A DNA stretch of 64,000 nt, from positions 248,001 to 312,000 of the forward strand of contig NZ_FXAJ01000003.1 of the NCBI RefSeq assembly GCF_900177535.1, written 5' to 3'. The stretch comes from Priestia filamentosa. Its GTDB lineage: Bacteria > Bacillota > Bacilli > Bacillales > Bacillaceae_H. Positions 7,815 to 16,193 of the stretch are shown here, piece after piece; positions within the stretch are counted from its first letter, which is position 1, and the number at the start of each line of letters is the position of its first letter. The position numbers and the translations under genes were made by a program. The notes under the pieces were generated by a model, which was not told the origin of the DNA, ran no database searches, and saw only the letters and a program-made list of their open reading frames with translations.

Positions 7815-9275
7815 ATGAAATTAAGCCGTAAAAGTGAAGAATCTCATTCTGTTCAAACAGAGAATGTGCTTCAATTTGGAGAAGGCGTTTTTCTCCGTGG
7901 CTTTGTTGATTGGCAAATTCAGAAAATGAATGAGAAAGGCCACTTTAATGGGGGGGTTGTAGCTGTAAATCCTCGCAGAACAGGAAATGCGCCAAAATTA
8001 AATGAGCAAAATGGATTGTTTACGGTTTCTTTACAAGGACTACAACATGGTGAAATAGTTAAAACCTCCTCCGTTGTAAGCTGTGTGCAAAGAGGAGTTC
8101 ATCCGTATAAACAGTATGATGAATATATAAAAATAGCAGAAAATGAAAATCTGCGTTTCGTTATTTCCAATACAACAGAAGCAGGTATTGCGTTTCGAGA
8201 AGAAGATAAACTTGAAGATCGACCACAGGAAAGTTTCCCAGGCAAAGTAGCAGCTTTCTTGTATCATAGATACCAATTTTTTGAAGGAGATGAAACAAAA
8301 GGTCTTATTTTCTTACCTTGCGAGCTGCTTGATCAAAACGGAGAAAAATTGAAAGCACTCCTGCTTCGCTACGCTGAAAAGTGGAATCTCGAGAAAGAAT
8401 TTAGCACATGGATTCAGGTTGCCAACACCTTTTGTTCAACGCTTGTTGATCGCATTGTTCCTGGCTATTCGGAAGAAGAAGCAGGGAGAATACAAGAAGA
8501 AAAAGGATACAAGGATGATCTTCTTGTTGTCGCAGAGCCTTTTTATCAGTGGGTTATAGAAGCTCCTTCGTTTGTACGTGAGGAATTTCCAGCTGAAAAG
8601 GCAATGTTGAATGTGAAATTTGTAGACGATATTACTCCATACTCACTTCAGAAAGTGAGGATATTAAACGGCCTTCATACAGCAATGATGCCTATTGCAT
8701 ATCTTGCAGGATGCAATACAGTAAGAGAAGCAATTAGCAATCATCACATTGGGATTTTTATTCGAGCCCTTGCTTATGATGAGATTATCCCTGTTCTTTC
8801 TGTTTCTAAAGGAGAAGCGTCGGCATTTGCGGAGGCGGTGCTTGAACGATTTCAAAATCCGTTTATTCGTCATGACTTATTAAGTATTTCTCTTAATAGT
8901 CTTCCAAAATTTAAAGCTAGGAATCTTCCAACATTGAAAGAGTATGTGAAAAAGTATCGGAAGGTTCCGAAACTTCTTTCTTTTTCTCTTGGTGCACTTT
9001 TTGTTTTTTATAAAGGTAAAAGAGGAGAAGAGAAGATCCCACTTTCAGATCAGAAAGAGCTTATCGAGCTATTTCAATCTCTTTGGGAAAAAAGCAATAG
9101 TAAGAAGAGCATTCAGCATCTTGTGAGCACCGTTCTTTCGCTAGAAGAACATTGGGGCGAAGATTTAAGCGAAATCCCTGGATTAGTAAATGCTGTAGAG
9201 AGTGCGATTTTGCAAATTGAAGAAGCTGGTATGGAGAACGCCCTAAAAAAACTTTTTCATTTATCAACAACATAA
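7815..9275 (+). CDS. uxaB: Tagaturonate reductase (altronate oxidoreductase) UxaB
   Basis: UxaB reduces D-tagaturonate to D-altronate with NADH, the second step of galacturonate degradation. The 486-residue product belongs to the polyol-specific long-chain dehydrogenases: the N-terminus has LQFGEGVFLRGFVDW for nucleotide binding, and the C-terminal half has the conserved KVRILNGLHTAMMPIAYL helix with the family's Lys-Asn-His region. AAGGGGG lies just before ATG 7815. The gene is 14 bases from uxaA, so the two are co-translated or nearly so. UxuB (fructuronate reductase) is the closest alternative, but pairing with uxaA argues for UxaB. Confidence 0.93.
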   Translation: MKLSRKSEESHSVQTENVLQFGEGVFLRGFVDWQIQKMNEKGHFNGGVVAVNPRRTGNAPKLNEQNGLFTVSLQGLQHGEIVKTSSVVSCVQRGVHPYKQYDEYIKIAENENLRFVISNTTEAGIAFREEDKLEDRPQESFPGKVAAFLYHRYQFFEGDETKGLIFLPCELLDQNGEKLKALLLRYAEKWNLEKEFSTWIQVANTFCSTLVDRIVPGYSEEEAGRIQEEKGYKDDLLVVAEPFYQWVIEAPSFVREEFPAEKAMLNVKFVDDITPYSLQKVRILNGLHTAMMPIAYLAGCNTVREAISNHHIGIFIRALAYDEIIPVLSVSKGEASAFAEAVLERFQNPFIRHDLLSISLNSLPKFKARNLPTLKEYVKKYRKVPKLLSFSLGALFVFYKGKRGEEKIPLSDQKELIELFQSLWEKSNSKKSIQHLVSTVLSLEEHWGEDLSEIPGLVNAVESAILQIEEAGMENALKKLFHLSTT

Positions 9276-9289
9276 AAGGAGTCGAGAAA

Positions 9290-10780
9290 ATGAAAAACAT
9301 AATTAAAATTCATGAAGCTGATAATGTAGCTGTTGCGTTAAGAAGTTTTCGTGATAAAGAAAAAATTACGGTTGCAGGAGATGAAGTAGAAGTTAAAGGC
9401 GGAATAAAAAGCGGACATAAGATTGCGCTAACAGATATTGCCCAAGGAGAAAATATTATCAAATATGGAGCTCCTATTGGGCATGCAACAGAGAGTATTG
9501 CAAAAGGAGAATGGATACACACTCATAACACGAAAACAAATTTAAGCGACAAAATAGAATATACATTTCAACAAAATCTAATACACAATACAGGAGTGAA
9601 AGAGCATAGAACTTTTAAAGGGTATCGGCGTAAAGATGGAAATGTAGGTATCCGTAATGAGCTATGGATTGTTCCGACAGTTGGATGTGTAAATGGAATT
9701 GGGGAACGCATGATTAAAGAATTTGAGCTTGAAGTAGGTCCTAATAACCCATTTGATAATATGATGGTTTTAAAACATAACTATGGCTGCTCACAGCTTG
9801 GGGATGATCATGTAAATACACGCACTATTCTCACCAAAATGGTTAAGCATCCGAATGCAGCAGGAGTTCTCGTTTTAGGCCTTGGCTGCGAGAATAATGG
9901 TTTAGAAGATTTTAAGGAGGCGCTTGGTTCTTTCGATGAAAATCGGATCAAATTTTTACGTTCACAGGATGTAGAAGATGAAATTGAAGAAGGAGTAAAA
10001 CTGCTAAAGGAAATTAGTGCAGCTGCTAGCAATGATAGACGGGAAGAGGTACCGTTAAGCGAGCTTAAAGTTGGCCTAAAGTGTGGAGGATCTGATGGTT
10101 TGTCTGGTATTACAGCTAACCCGCTTCTTGGCCGATTTTCTGACTGGCTCATTGCACAGGGAGGAACAAGTGTCCTTACAGAAGTCCCAGAAATGTTTGG
10201 CGCCGAAACATTATTGATGGAGCGAGCTAAAAATGAAGAAGTATTTCATAAAATCGTTGATTTAATTAATGACTTTAAATCATATTTTCTCGCTCATAAC
10301 CAGCCAATTTATGAAAATCCTTCTCCCGGAAATAAAGAAGGTGGAATTACAACGCTTGAAGATAAATCGCTTGGGTGCACACAAAAAGCAGGAATTTCGC
10401 CTGTTGTAGATGTGTTGAAATATGGAGAGTCTTTGGAAGCTAAAGGTTTAAATCTTTTAAGTGCTCCTGGAAATGACCTTGTTGCTTCAACAGCTCTTGG
10501 CGCATCAGGGTGTCAAATCGTACTTTTTACAACAGGAAGAGGCACTCCTTTTGGTACCTTTGTTCCAACAATGAAGATATCAACAAATACATCGATTTAT
10601 GAAAAGAAGAAGCACTGGATTGATTTTAATGCCGGAACACTTGTTGAAGAAGAAAATGAAGAAACTTCTTTAGACCGTTTTATTACGTATATTACTTCTG
10701 TTGCAAACGGAGAACTTGTGAACAATGAAAAGAACAGCTTCCGGGAAATAGCAATTTTTAAGTCAGGTGTTACGCTTTAG
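9290..10780 (+). CDS. uxaA: Altronate dehydratase UxaA
   Basis: UxaA dehydrates D-altronate to 2-keto-3-deoxygluconate (KDG). The 496-residue protein has the small N-terminal SAF domain (about residues 1-90) and the large dehydratase domain beginning at GYRRKDGNVGIRNELWI. The conserved cysteine segments LKHNYGCSQLGDD, GLGCENNG and LKCGGSDGLSG are all present, as is ASGCQIVLFTTGRGTPFG near the end. AAAAGGAG precedes ATG 9290. The product KDG needs a kinase before KdgA can cleave it; that kinase is not encoded in this window. Confidence 0.95.
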   Translation: MKNIIKIHEADNVAVALRSFRDKEKITVAGDEVEVKGGIKSGHKIALTDIAQGENIIKYGAPIGHATESIAKGEWIHTHNTKTNLSDKIEYTFQQNLIHNTGVKEHRTFKGYRRKDGNVGIRNELWIVPTVGCVNGIGERMIKEFELEVGPNNPFDNMMVLKHNYGCSQLGDDHVNTRTILTKMVKHPNAAGVLVLGLGCENNGLEDFKEALGSFDENRIKFLRSQDVEDEIEEGVKLLKEISAAASNDRREEVPLSELKVGLKCGGSDGLSGITANPLLGRFSDWLIAQGGTSVLTEVPEMFGAETLLMERAKNEEVFHKIVDLINDFKSYFLAHNQPIYENPSPGNKEGGITTLEDKSLGCTQKAGISPVVDVLKYGESLEAKGLNLLSAPGNDLVASTALGASGCQIVLFTTGRGTPFGTFVPTMKISTNTSIYEKKKHWIDFNAGTLVEEENEETSLDRFITYITSVANGELVNNEKNSFREIAIFKSGVTL

Positions 10781-10798
10781 AAGAAAGGGGAATGAAGA

Positions 10799-12097
10799 GT
10801 GAAAAAGTATGCCATTTGTGGAGTAAGTAACAGAGCATTAGGAATGTTTATTAAACCAATGTTAACAACCTTTTCAGATCATAAGATTGTTAGTTTATTA
10901 GACCATGATGAAGCAAGGTTTGATGCCTGTAAAAAAAGATTTCCAACTCTTGCTATGACTCCTGTTTATTTTCCAGAGGAGTTTCAGATGATGGTAGAAC
11001 GGGAGAAGCCTGATGCAGTGATTGTAGCAGGGAGAGATGATACACATGTTGATTATATTATGAAAGCTTTAGAAAACAATCTTGATGTGGTTACGGAAAA
11101 ACCAATGGTTACGACAGCGGAAGATGCAAGAAAAGTAATGGAAGCGGAGAAAAACAGCGAAGGTTCTGTAAAGGTGACGTTTAACTATCGATATAACCCA
11201 TATCATCGTAAAATTAAGGAAATGATTTTAGATGGAAAACTAGGAAGAATCACTTCTGTTGATTTGAATTGGTATATTGATACGTATCATGGTGCAAGTT
11301 ATTTTAAACGTTGGAATAGATATCGCGAACGTTCAGGGGGGCTTTCTATTCACAAGTCAACACACCACTTTGATCTTGTTAACTGGTGGCTTAACGATGT
11401 GCCCGAGGAAGTTTTTGCATATGGAAGTCTTCATTACTATGGAGAGGAAGGAGAATGGAATCCATTAAGAGAGAGCGGTCGTTATTGTGGTACTTGTCAT
11501 GTGAAAGATCGATGTCACTATTATCAGAGATGGAACAATAGAAGTGAAAGTAGAACAGTTCACGATGATCATCTGCAACAGGATATGATGAATGGCAATC
11601 AAGCTATGTATACAAACTATCGTCCTGACGCTTGTATTTTTGATGATGACATTGAAATTGAAGATACGTATGCAGCTACGATTAAATATAAAAAAGGAGC
11701 TCTCTTAAGCTACTCCATTAATTTTTCGCTTCCATATGAAGGATATCGTCTTGCTATTAATGGAACAAAAGGAAGAATTGAGACAATGGAATATCATGAG
11801 CCAAGTCGAATTCCATTTCAATTTCCAAAACAGAAAATTGATTATTTTCCACTGTTTGGGGCAAAAGAAAGCATTGAAGTTGTAGAAACCGAAGGAGGAC
11901 ATGGAGGTGGAGATCCACTTCTTTTAGAAGAGCTTTTTTTAGGAAGAGATCCGTTGCGAAATTACGATATTTTAGCAGGAACAGAAGCAGGTGCCTATTC
12001 TATTGCAGTAGGAGAAGGGGTATGGCGTTCAGTCCAAGAAAAACGTCCAATCTCAATTGAAAGTTTGCTAAATTGTAAAGAAAAAAGTAGAAAATAA
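10799..12097 (+). CDS. Gfo/Idh/MocA oxidoreductase, YteT-like
   Basis: This 432-residue protein is a Gfo/Idh/MocA-family NAD(P)-dependent oxidoreductase. The N-terminal Rossmann domain includes VTEKPMVTT (the family EKP motif), and the substrate domain has KSTHHFDLVNWWL. An insert at about residues 228-244 carries Cys230, Cys233, Cys239 and nearby His residues, a feature of some family members. It resembles B. subtilis YteT, which lies with rhamnogalacturonan genes, so a role in processing an unusual uronyl or rhamnosyl product is plausible but unproven. The start is GTG 10799 with AAAGGGG upstream; it is the last gene of the uxa operon. Confidence 0.8.
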   Translation: MKKYAICGVSNRALGMFIKPMLTTFSDHKIVSLLDHDEARFDACKKRFPTLAMTPVYFPEEFQMMVEREKPDAVIVAGRDDTHVDYIMKALENNLDVVTEKPMVTTAEDARKVMEAEKNSEGSVKVTFNYRYNPYHRKIKEMILDGKLGRITSVDLNWYIDTYHGASYFKRWNRYRERSGGLSIHKSTHHFDLVNWWLNDVPEEVFAYGSLHYYGEEGEWNPLRESGRYCGTCHVKDRCHYYQRWNNRSESRTVHDDHLQQDMMNGNQAMYTNYRPDACIFDDDIEIEDTYAATIKYKKGALLSYSINFSLPYEGYRLAINGTKGRIETMEYHEPSRIPFQFPKQKIDYFPLFGAKESIEVVETEGGHGGGDPLLLEELFLGRDPLRNYDILAGTEAGAYSIAVGEGVWRSVQEKRPISIESLLNCKEKSRK

Positions 12098-12123
12098 AAT
12101 ATGAATCCGCTTTCAGAAATGTG

Positions 12124-12152
12124 TTGTATTATTCCAGAGAACACATTATAAT
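12124..12152 (+). promoter_or_regulatory. SigA-type promoter of the GPH transporter/GH105 operon
   Basis: TTGTAT at 12124-12129 and TATAAT at 12147-12152 are 17 bases apart. The start point would be near 12159, six bases before the first operator, the same geometry as at uxaC. Confidence 0.8.
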
Positions 12153-12164
12153 GAAAACATAAAA

Positions 12165-12180
12165 GATTAACGTTAACATT
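12165..12180. promoter_or_regulatory. LacI-type operator at the second pectin promoter
   Basis: GATTAACGTTAACATT carries the same core as the uxaC operators and sits just downstream of the -10 box, where bound repressor would block promoter escape. Confidence 0.7.
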
Positions 12181-12264
12181 AGAAAAATTTTTATGATAAT
12201 AAACAAAAAACAGAAAGGAGGACGGGATAGAAAAGACTTTGGCATATAAGTGAGCGTGAAGTTT

Positions 12265-12313
12265 AAGCTAAGAAGTTTGAAATTATAAAAAAGAGAAGAA
12301 AACTTCTTAGCTT
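12265..12313 (+). other. Long leader hairpin between two operators
   Basis: A perfect 14-bp inverted repeat (12265-12278 with 12300-12313) separated by 21 bases lies in the untranslated leader between operators 12165-12180 and 12330-12355. No T run follows, so it is not an intrinsic terminator. It may stabilise the mRNA or be part of a regulatory structure; I cannot tell which. Confidence 0.6.
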
Positions 12314-12329
12314 TGCAAGTTAGCAACCC

Positions 12330-12355
12330 CTAAAATGTTAACGTTAACATTTTAG
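12330..12355. promoter_or_regulatory. Perfect 26-bp LacI-type operator palindrome
   Basis: Every base of this 26-bp stretch is part of a perfect inverted repeat centred on AAC-GTT, with core TGTTAACGTTAACA and arms extended by CTAAAA/TTTTAG. It lies about 150 bp downstream of the first operator. The rest of the 12098-12557 gap holds the promoter, the leader hairpin and a doubtful 17-codon frame at 12373-12426 with a poorly placed ribosome site. Confidence 0.78.
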
Positions 12356-12557
12356 GAGAGTAGAGATAGATAATGATTTTAAGGAAAAGTCGCGCAATAA
12401 AAAAAGCAAGAGAAATTAGTGGGTAAATTCTCTTGCAAACACAGTCTGTCATTTTTAATAAATTCATAGACATACCATTATTGAAACATAAATTGCGATC
12501 TATGACAAACAAAAACTCGTGTTTCTTTATCGGTGCTGTAAAGAAGGGGAGATTTTC

Positions 12558-14072
12558 GTGCAGAGAAAAATAGGGTTAAGCCATCAACTTGCTTATGGAA
12601 GTGCGAATTTACTTGGAAGTGGGGCATTAGCCATCAGTGGAGCATGGCTCATGTATTTTTATACCACCTTCTGTGGGTTGTCAATTATTCAAGCCGCAGC
12701 TATCTTTTCTATCGCAAGCGTTGTAGATGCTGTAAGTAATCCAGTTATGGGTTTTATTACGGATAATTTTCATAAAACAAGGTTAGGAAAACGATTTGGA
12801 AGAAGAAAGTTTTTTATTCTTTTAGGTATACCACTTATGCTTGTTTATCCAATGCTATGGGTAGAAGGATTTGGATTTTGGTATTATCTATTAACCTATA
12901 TTTTGTTTGAATTAATCTATACATCTGTTATGGTGCCATATGAAACAATTGCAGCTGAAATGACAACAGATTTTGGTCTTCGTTCAAAGTTAACAGGTTT
13001 TAAAGCCATCTTTGGGAAAATAGCAAACTTTCTTGCTGCTTTTATTCCGGGACGTTTTATTGCTGAATATGGGCAAGATTCACCATTACCCTTTTTTTAC
13101 ACAGGTCTTCTCTATGGAGGGATTATGGTTATCGCCCTTATCAGTCTCTATATCTTTTCATGGGAGCGCTCAGCAAATGAGATTAAAGATGAACGTACGG
13201 GATCCTTATGGGAATCATTGAAAAAGCTTTTTATTGATATGATATCAACATTTAGAGTTCGTACGTTTCGTCATCATCTAGGAATGTACTTGTTTGGATT
13301 TGGAGCAGAGTGGTTGTTTGCTTCTGCTTTTACGTATTTCATTGTTTTTGGTCTTGGTCAGAGTTCTGAACTTGTTTCTAACTTATTAAGCTTCAGCTCA
13401 ATCATGCAGCTTATCTCAACCGCTTTCTTTATTTGGCTTTGTGTGAAAATGGGATTTGCACGTCCATTTCGAATTGCTTTGAATGTTGTTATATTAAGTG
13501 TTATTGGCTATACAGCTCTCTATTTTACAGGTTCAGAAAACCTTGTCATTCTTCTGTTTGCAATCACGATGTTCTTTGGCTTAGGAACAGGAGGAGTGTT
13601 CTACATTCCATGGAACGTATATACATTCTTAGCTGACGTTGACGAAGCTGTGACAGGCAGAAGACGTGAAGGTCTTTATGCTGGTGTAATGACGTTTGCA
13701 GGAAAACTTACAAGAGCTGTTGTAGTATATATTCTTGGCTGGGTATTAGGAAAATTCGGTTTTGTCTCAGGTCAGTCAACGCAGCCGGAAGCAGCCGTTC
13801 AAGCCGTTGTAGGAGTATTTGCTATCGGGGTTATCTGCCTTGCAATTGGAGGCGTCATCTCAGCATATAAACTAAAACTAAATCGCGAATCACACGGCAT
13901 TCTAATCAAAGAAATTGACCGTATTAATAGCGGTGGTTCAATGAAAGAAGTTGATAACAAAACGCGCACTGTAGTGGAAGCGCTAACAGGATTTCCATAT
14001 GAAAAATGTTTTGGAAACAATAACGTTGGCTATCAGCAGAAGCCAAACATTGACTCAAGTTTAAAAGCATAA
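12558..14072 (+). CDS. GPH-family sugar/oligouronide transporter
   Basis: This 504-residue membrane protein has about 12 hydrophobic segments and the glycoside-pentoside-hexuronide symporter layout: VVDAVSNPVMGFITDNF followed by the RLGKRFGRRKFF loop. A longer frame begins at GTG 12519, but GAAGGGGA at 12543-12550 points to GTG 12558, which gives the family N-terminus (KIGLSHQLAYGSANLLG). It is followed by a GH105 hydrolase and preceded by ExuR-type operators, so it probably imports unsaturated di- or oligogalacturonides. About 45 extra hydrophilic residues extend the C-terminus after the last helix. Confidence 0.82.
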   Translation: MQRKIGLSHQLAYGSANLLGSGALAISGAWLMYFYTTFCGLSIIQAAAIFSIASVVDAVSNPVMGFITDNFHKTRLGKRFGRRKFFILLGIPLMLVYPMLWVEGFGFWYYLLTYILFELIYTSVMVPYETIAAEMTTDFGLRSKLTGFKAIFGKIANFLAAFIPGRFIAEYGQDSPLPFFYTGLLYGGIMVIALISLYIFSWERSANEIKDERTGSLWESLKKLFIDMISTFRVRTFRHHLGMYLFGFGAEWLFASAFTYFIVFGLGQSSELVSNLLSFSSIMQLISTAFFIWLCVKMGFARPFRIALNVVILSVIGYTALYFTGSENLVILLFAITMFFGLGTGGVFYIPWNVYTFLADVDEAVTGRRREGLYAGVMTFAGKLTRAVVVYILGWVLGKFGFVSGQSTQPEAAVQAVVGVFAIGVICLAIGGVISAYKLKLNRESHGILIKEIDRINSGGSMKEVDNKTRTVVEALTGFPYEKCFGNNNVGYQQKPNIDSSLKA

Positions 14073-14115
14073 GCTTTTTCTCATATAATAAAAAATCTAA
14101 AAATGAGGTGGAACA

Positions 14116-15243
14116 ATGTTACAAATGAATGATAAGAAACTTTATAATGATTGGGCTGCTAAAACATCAGATTCTGTTATGAAAAGAAGACCAGAAATTA
14201 ATACAAAATGGGAATATGAAGATGGAGTTGTTCTTCAAGGGATGGAGCTTGTCTTCAACAAAACAGGTGATAGAAAATATTTGGAATATATAATGAAAAG
14301 CATGGATTTATTCGTTGATGAGAACGGCAATATTCCAAAGTATTCATCAAACGAATTCAATATCGATCACATTAACAATGGAAAGGTTCTTCTTGCTCTT
14401 TATGAACATACAGAAGATGAGCGCTATAAAAAGGCAGCAGATCTTTTAAGAAGTCAGTTAACAAACCATCCACGCACAAGTGAAGGAGCATTCTGGCATA
14501 AGGAAATTTATCCATACCAAATTTGGTTGGACGGTCTTTATATGGGATCTGTATTTTATGCCCGCTACATTAAAGAATTTGGTGAAGAAGCAGAGTTTGA
14601 AGATGTGATGAACCAATTTATTCTTTCCTACAAGCATACAAGAGATGAAGAAACAGGTCTTCTTCATCATGCATGGGATGAAAAAAGAGAGCAGCCTTGG
14701 TGTAATAAAGAAACAGGCCTTTCAAAACATTATTGGGCACGTTCAATCGGCTGGTATGTGATGGCAATTGTTGATGTACTCGACTACATTCCAGAAAGTT
14801 ATGAAGGAAGAGCTGTTCTTCTTAATATGTTAGAAGAAACGGTAGAAGCAATGATGAACTATCAAGATAAAGAAACAGGAGTATGGTATCAAATTGTGAA
14901 CCAGCCGGAGCGAAAAGGAAACTATTTAGAGTCATCTGGATCAGCAATGATGCTATATGCCATTGCAAAAGGTGTGAGAAAGAATTATTTATCACAAGAC
15001 TGGTTTGAAAAAGCTGAACATATTTATAAAGGGATTATTGATGAATTTATCTTAACAACAAAAGACGGGTTAGTGAATGTTAATAAAATATGCCAAGTGG
15101 CAGGACTCGGCGGAAAAGATAAACGAGATGGCTCGTTTGCATACTATATTAGTGAACCGATTGTAACTAATGACCACAAAGGGGTTGGACCATTCATTCT
15201 TGCAAGTGCTGAAATGGAAATGCTGTATGAGGAGCGAAAATAA
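14116..15243 (+). CDS. GH105 unsaturated uronyl hydrolase (YteR/YesR-like)
   Basis: GH105 enzymes remove the 4,5-unsaturated uronic acid from the non-reducing end of lyase-made pectin oligomers by hydrating its double bond. The 375-residue length equals that of YteR. YPYQIWLDGLYMG contains Asp139, matching the catalytic Asp143 of YteR, and FNIDHINNGK supplies a second conserved acid, Asp84. There is no signal peptide, so it acts in the cytosol on imported oligomers, in line with the transporter gene 43 bases upstream. Its product would be 5-keto-4-deoxyuronate, the substrate of the nearby KduI. Rhamnogalacturonyl versus galacturonyl preference cannot be decided. Confidence 0.9.
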   Translation: MLQMNDKKLYNDWAAKTSDSVMKRRPEINTKWEYEDGVVLQGMELVFNKTGDRKYLEYIMKSMDLFVDENGNIPKYSSNEFNIDHINNGKVLLALYEHTEDERYKKAADLLRSQLTNHPRTSEGAFWHKEIYPYQIWLDGLYMGSVFYARYIKEFGEEAEFEDVMNQFILSYKHTRDEETGLLHHAWDEKREQPWCNKETGLSKHYWARSIGWYVMAIVDVLDYIPESYEGRAVLLNMLEETVEAMMNYQDKETGVWYQIVNQPERKGNYLESSGSAMMLYAIAKGVRKNYLSQDWFEKAEHIYKGIIDEFILTTKDGLVNVNKICQVAGLGGKDKRDGSFAYYISEPIVTNDHKGVGPFILASAEMEMLYEERK

Positions 15244-15278
15244 AAAAAGAGTTCTAGCATTTGCTAGAACTCTTTTTT
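15244..15278 (+). terminator. Terminator of the GPH/GH105 operon
   Basis: A 14-bp perfect stem (15245-15258 with 15263-15276) with an ATTT loop ends in a T run. It follows the GH105 stop codon directly. Confidence 0.9.
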
Positions 15279-15354
15279 ATTTGCAAACAGCTCTAACGTG
15301 TATGCTTCTAAAATGTATCCACTAATTTCTAAATTCATTTCGCTTCCCCTCTTT

Positions 15355-15390
15355 TGTATAAAATAAAGCCGCATCATGTTGATGCGGCTT
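15355..15390 (-). terminator. Terminator of the kdgA-kduI-kduD operon
   Basis: An 11-bp stem (15366-15376 with 15380-15390), read on the minus strand, is followed by a T-rich stretch. It lies just after the kduD stop. Confidence 0.85.
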
Positions 15391-15396
15391 AACCGT

Positions 15397-16179
15397 CTAC
15401 CGAGCTAACCAACCGCCATCAACGGCTAAAATATGCCCGTTCATATAGTCAGAAGCTTGACTTGCCAAGAATACCGCTGTTCCCATTAAATCTACTGGAG
15501 TTGCCCAGCGTCCAGCAGGGATGCGACTTAAAATTTCTTTGTTACGCTGTTCATCTGCACGGATAGGGGCTGTATTCGCTGTTTCTACATATCCAGGTGC
15601 AATGGCATTTACTTGGATGTTATGTTCAGCAAGCTCATTCGCAAATGACTTTGTAAGCCCTGTTACAGCATGTTTGCTTGCTGTATAAGAAGGAACAAAT
15701 TTTCCACCTTGGAAAGAAAGCATAGAAGCGATATTAATAATTTTACCACTCCTTTGTTCAGCCATTACCTTTGCTGCTTCTTGACTTAAAAAGTAAACAG
15801 CATCTTGGTTAATCGCCATTACCTCATCCCAGTCTTCTTCTTTATATTGAAGGATAGGAGCACGTCGGATAGTTCCAGCGTTATTAATTAAAATATCAAT
15901 CTTTTTATAGATTTTAAGACACTCTGAAACTACCTGTTTAATAGCTGTGCGATCTGATAAATCTGCTTGATGGAAATGAACATTTCCTCCTGCTTCTTCC
16001 ACAAGAGTTCGTGTTTCATCCCACTCTTTTCCATGTGTTACAATAAACAAATCCGCACCGGCTTTAGCGAGACCAACAGCACAGCCTTGACCTAGTCCTT
16101 TATTTCCCCCTGTCACAATTGCCACTTTCCCGTTAAGGCGGAAGAAGTCCATTGAAAATGAGCTTACATCTTTTGTCAT
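15397..16179 (-). CDS. kduD: 2-dehydro-3-deoxy-D-gluconate 5-dehydrogenase KduD
   Basis: KduD reduces 2,5-diketo-3-deoxygluconate to KDG. The 260-residue short-chain dehydrogenase has TGGNKGLGQG for NAD(P)H binding, NNAGT, the catalytic Ser (NIASM) and YTASK, and a C-terminus (VDGGWLAR) typical of KduD. AGGAGG lies nine bases before the ATG. It is the third gene of a minus-strand operon after kdgA and kduI, 14 bases from kduI, and takes over the KduI product directly. Confidence 0.93.
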   Translation of the reverse strand: MTKDVSSFSMDFFRLNGKVAIVTGGNKGLGQGCAVGLAKAGADLFIVTHGKEWDETRTLVEEAGGNVHFHQADLSDRTAIKQVVSECLKIYKKIDILINNAGTIRRAPILQYKEEDWDEVMAINQDAVYFLSQEAAKVMAEQRSGKIINIASMLSFQGGKFVPSYTASKHAVTGLTKSFANELAEHNIQVNAIAPGYVETANTAPIRADEQRNKEILSRIPAGRWATPVDLMGTAVFLASQASDYMNGHILAVDGGWLAR

Positions 16180-16193
16180 TTACATGTTCCTCC

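Noticed and set aside
12373-12426. 17-codon frame in the leader of the GPH/GH105 operon, possible leader peptide
   Set aside because: The AGGAG is about 14 bases away, the codons show no attenuator-like run, and no alternative hairpins are linked to it.
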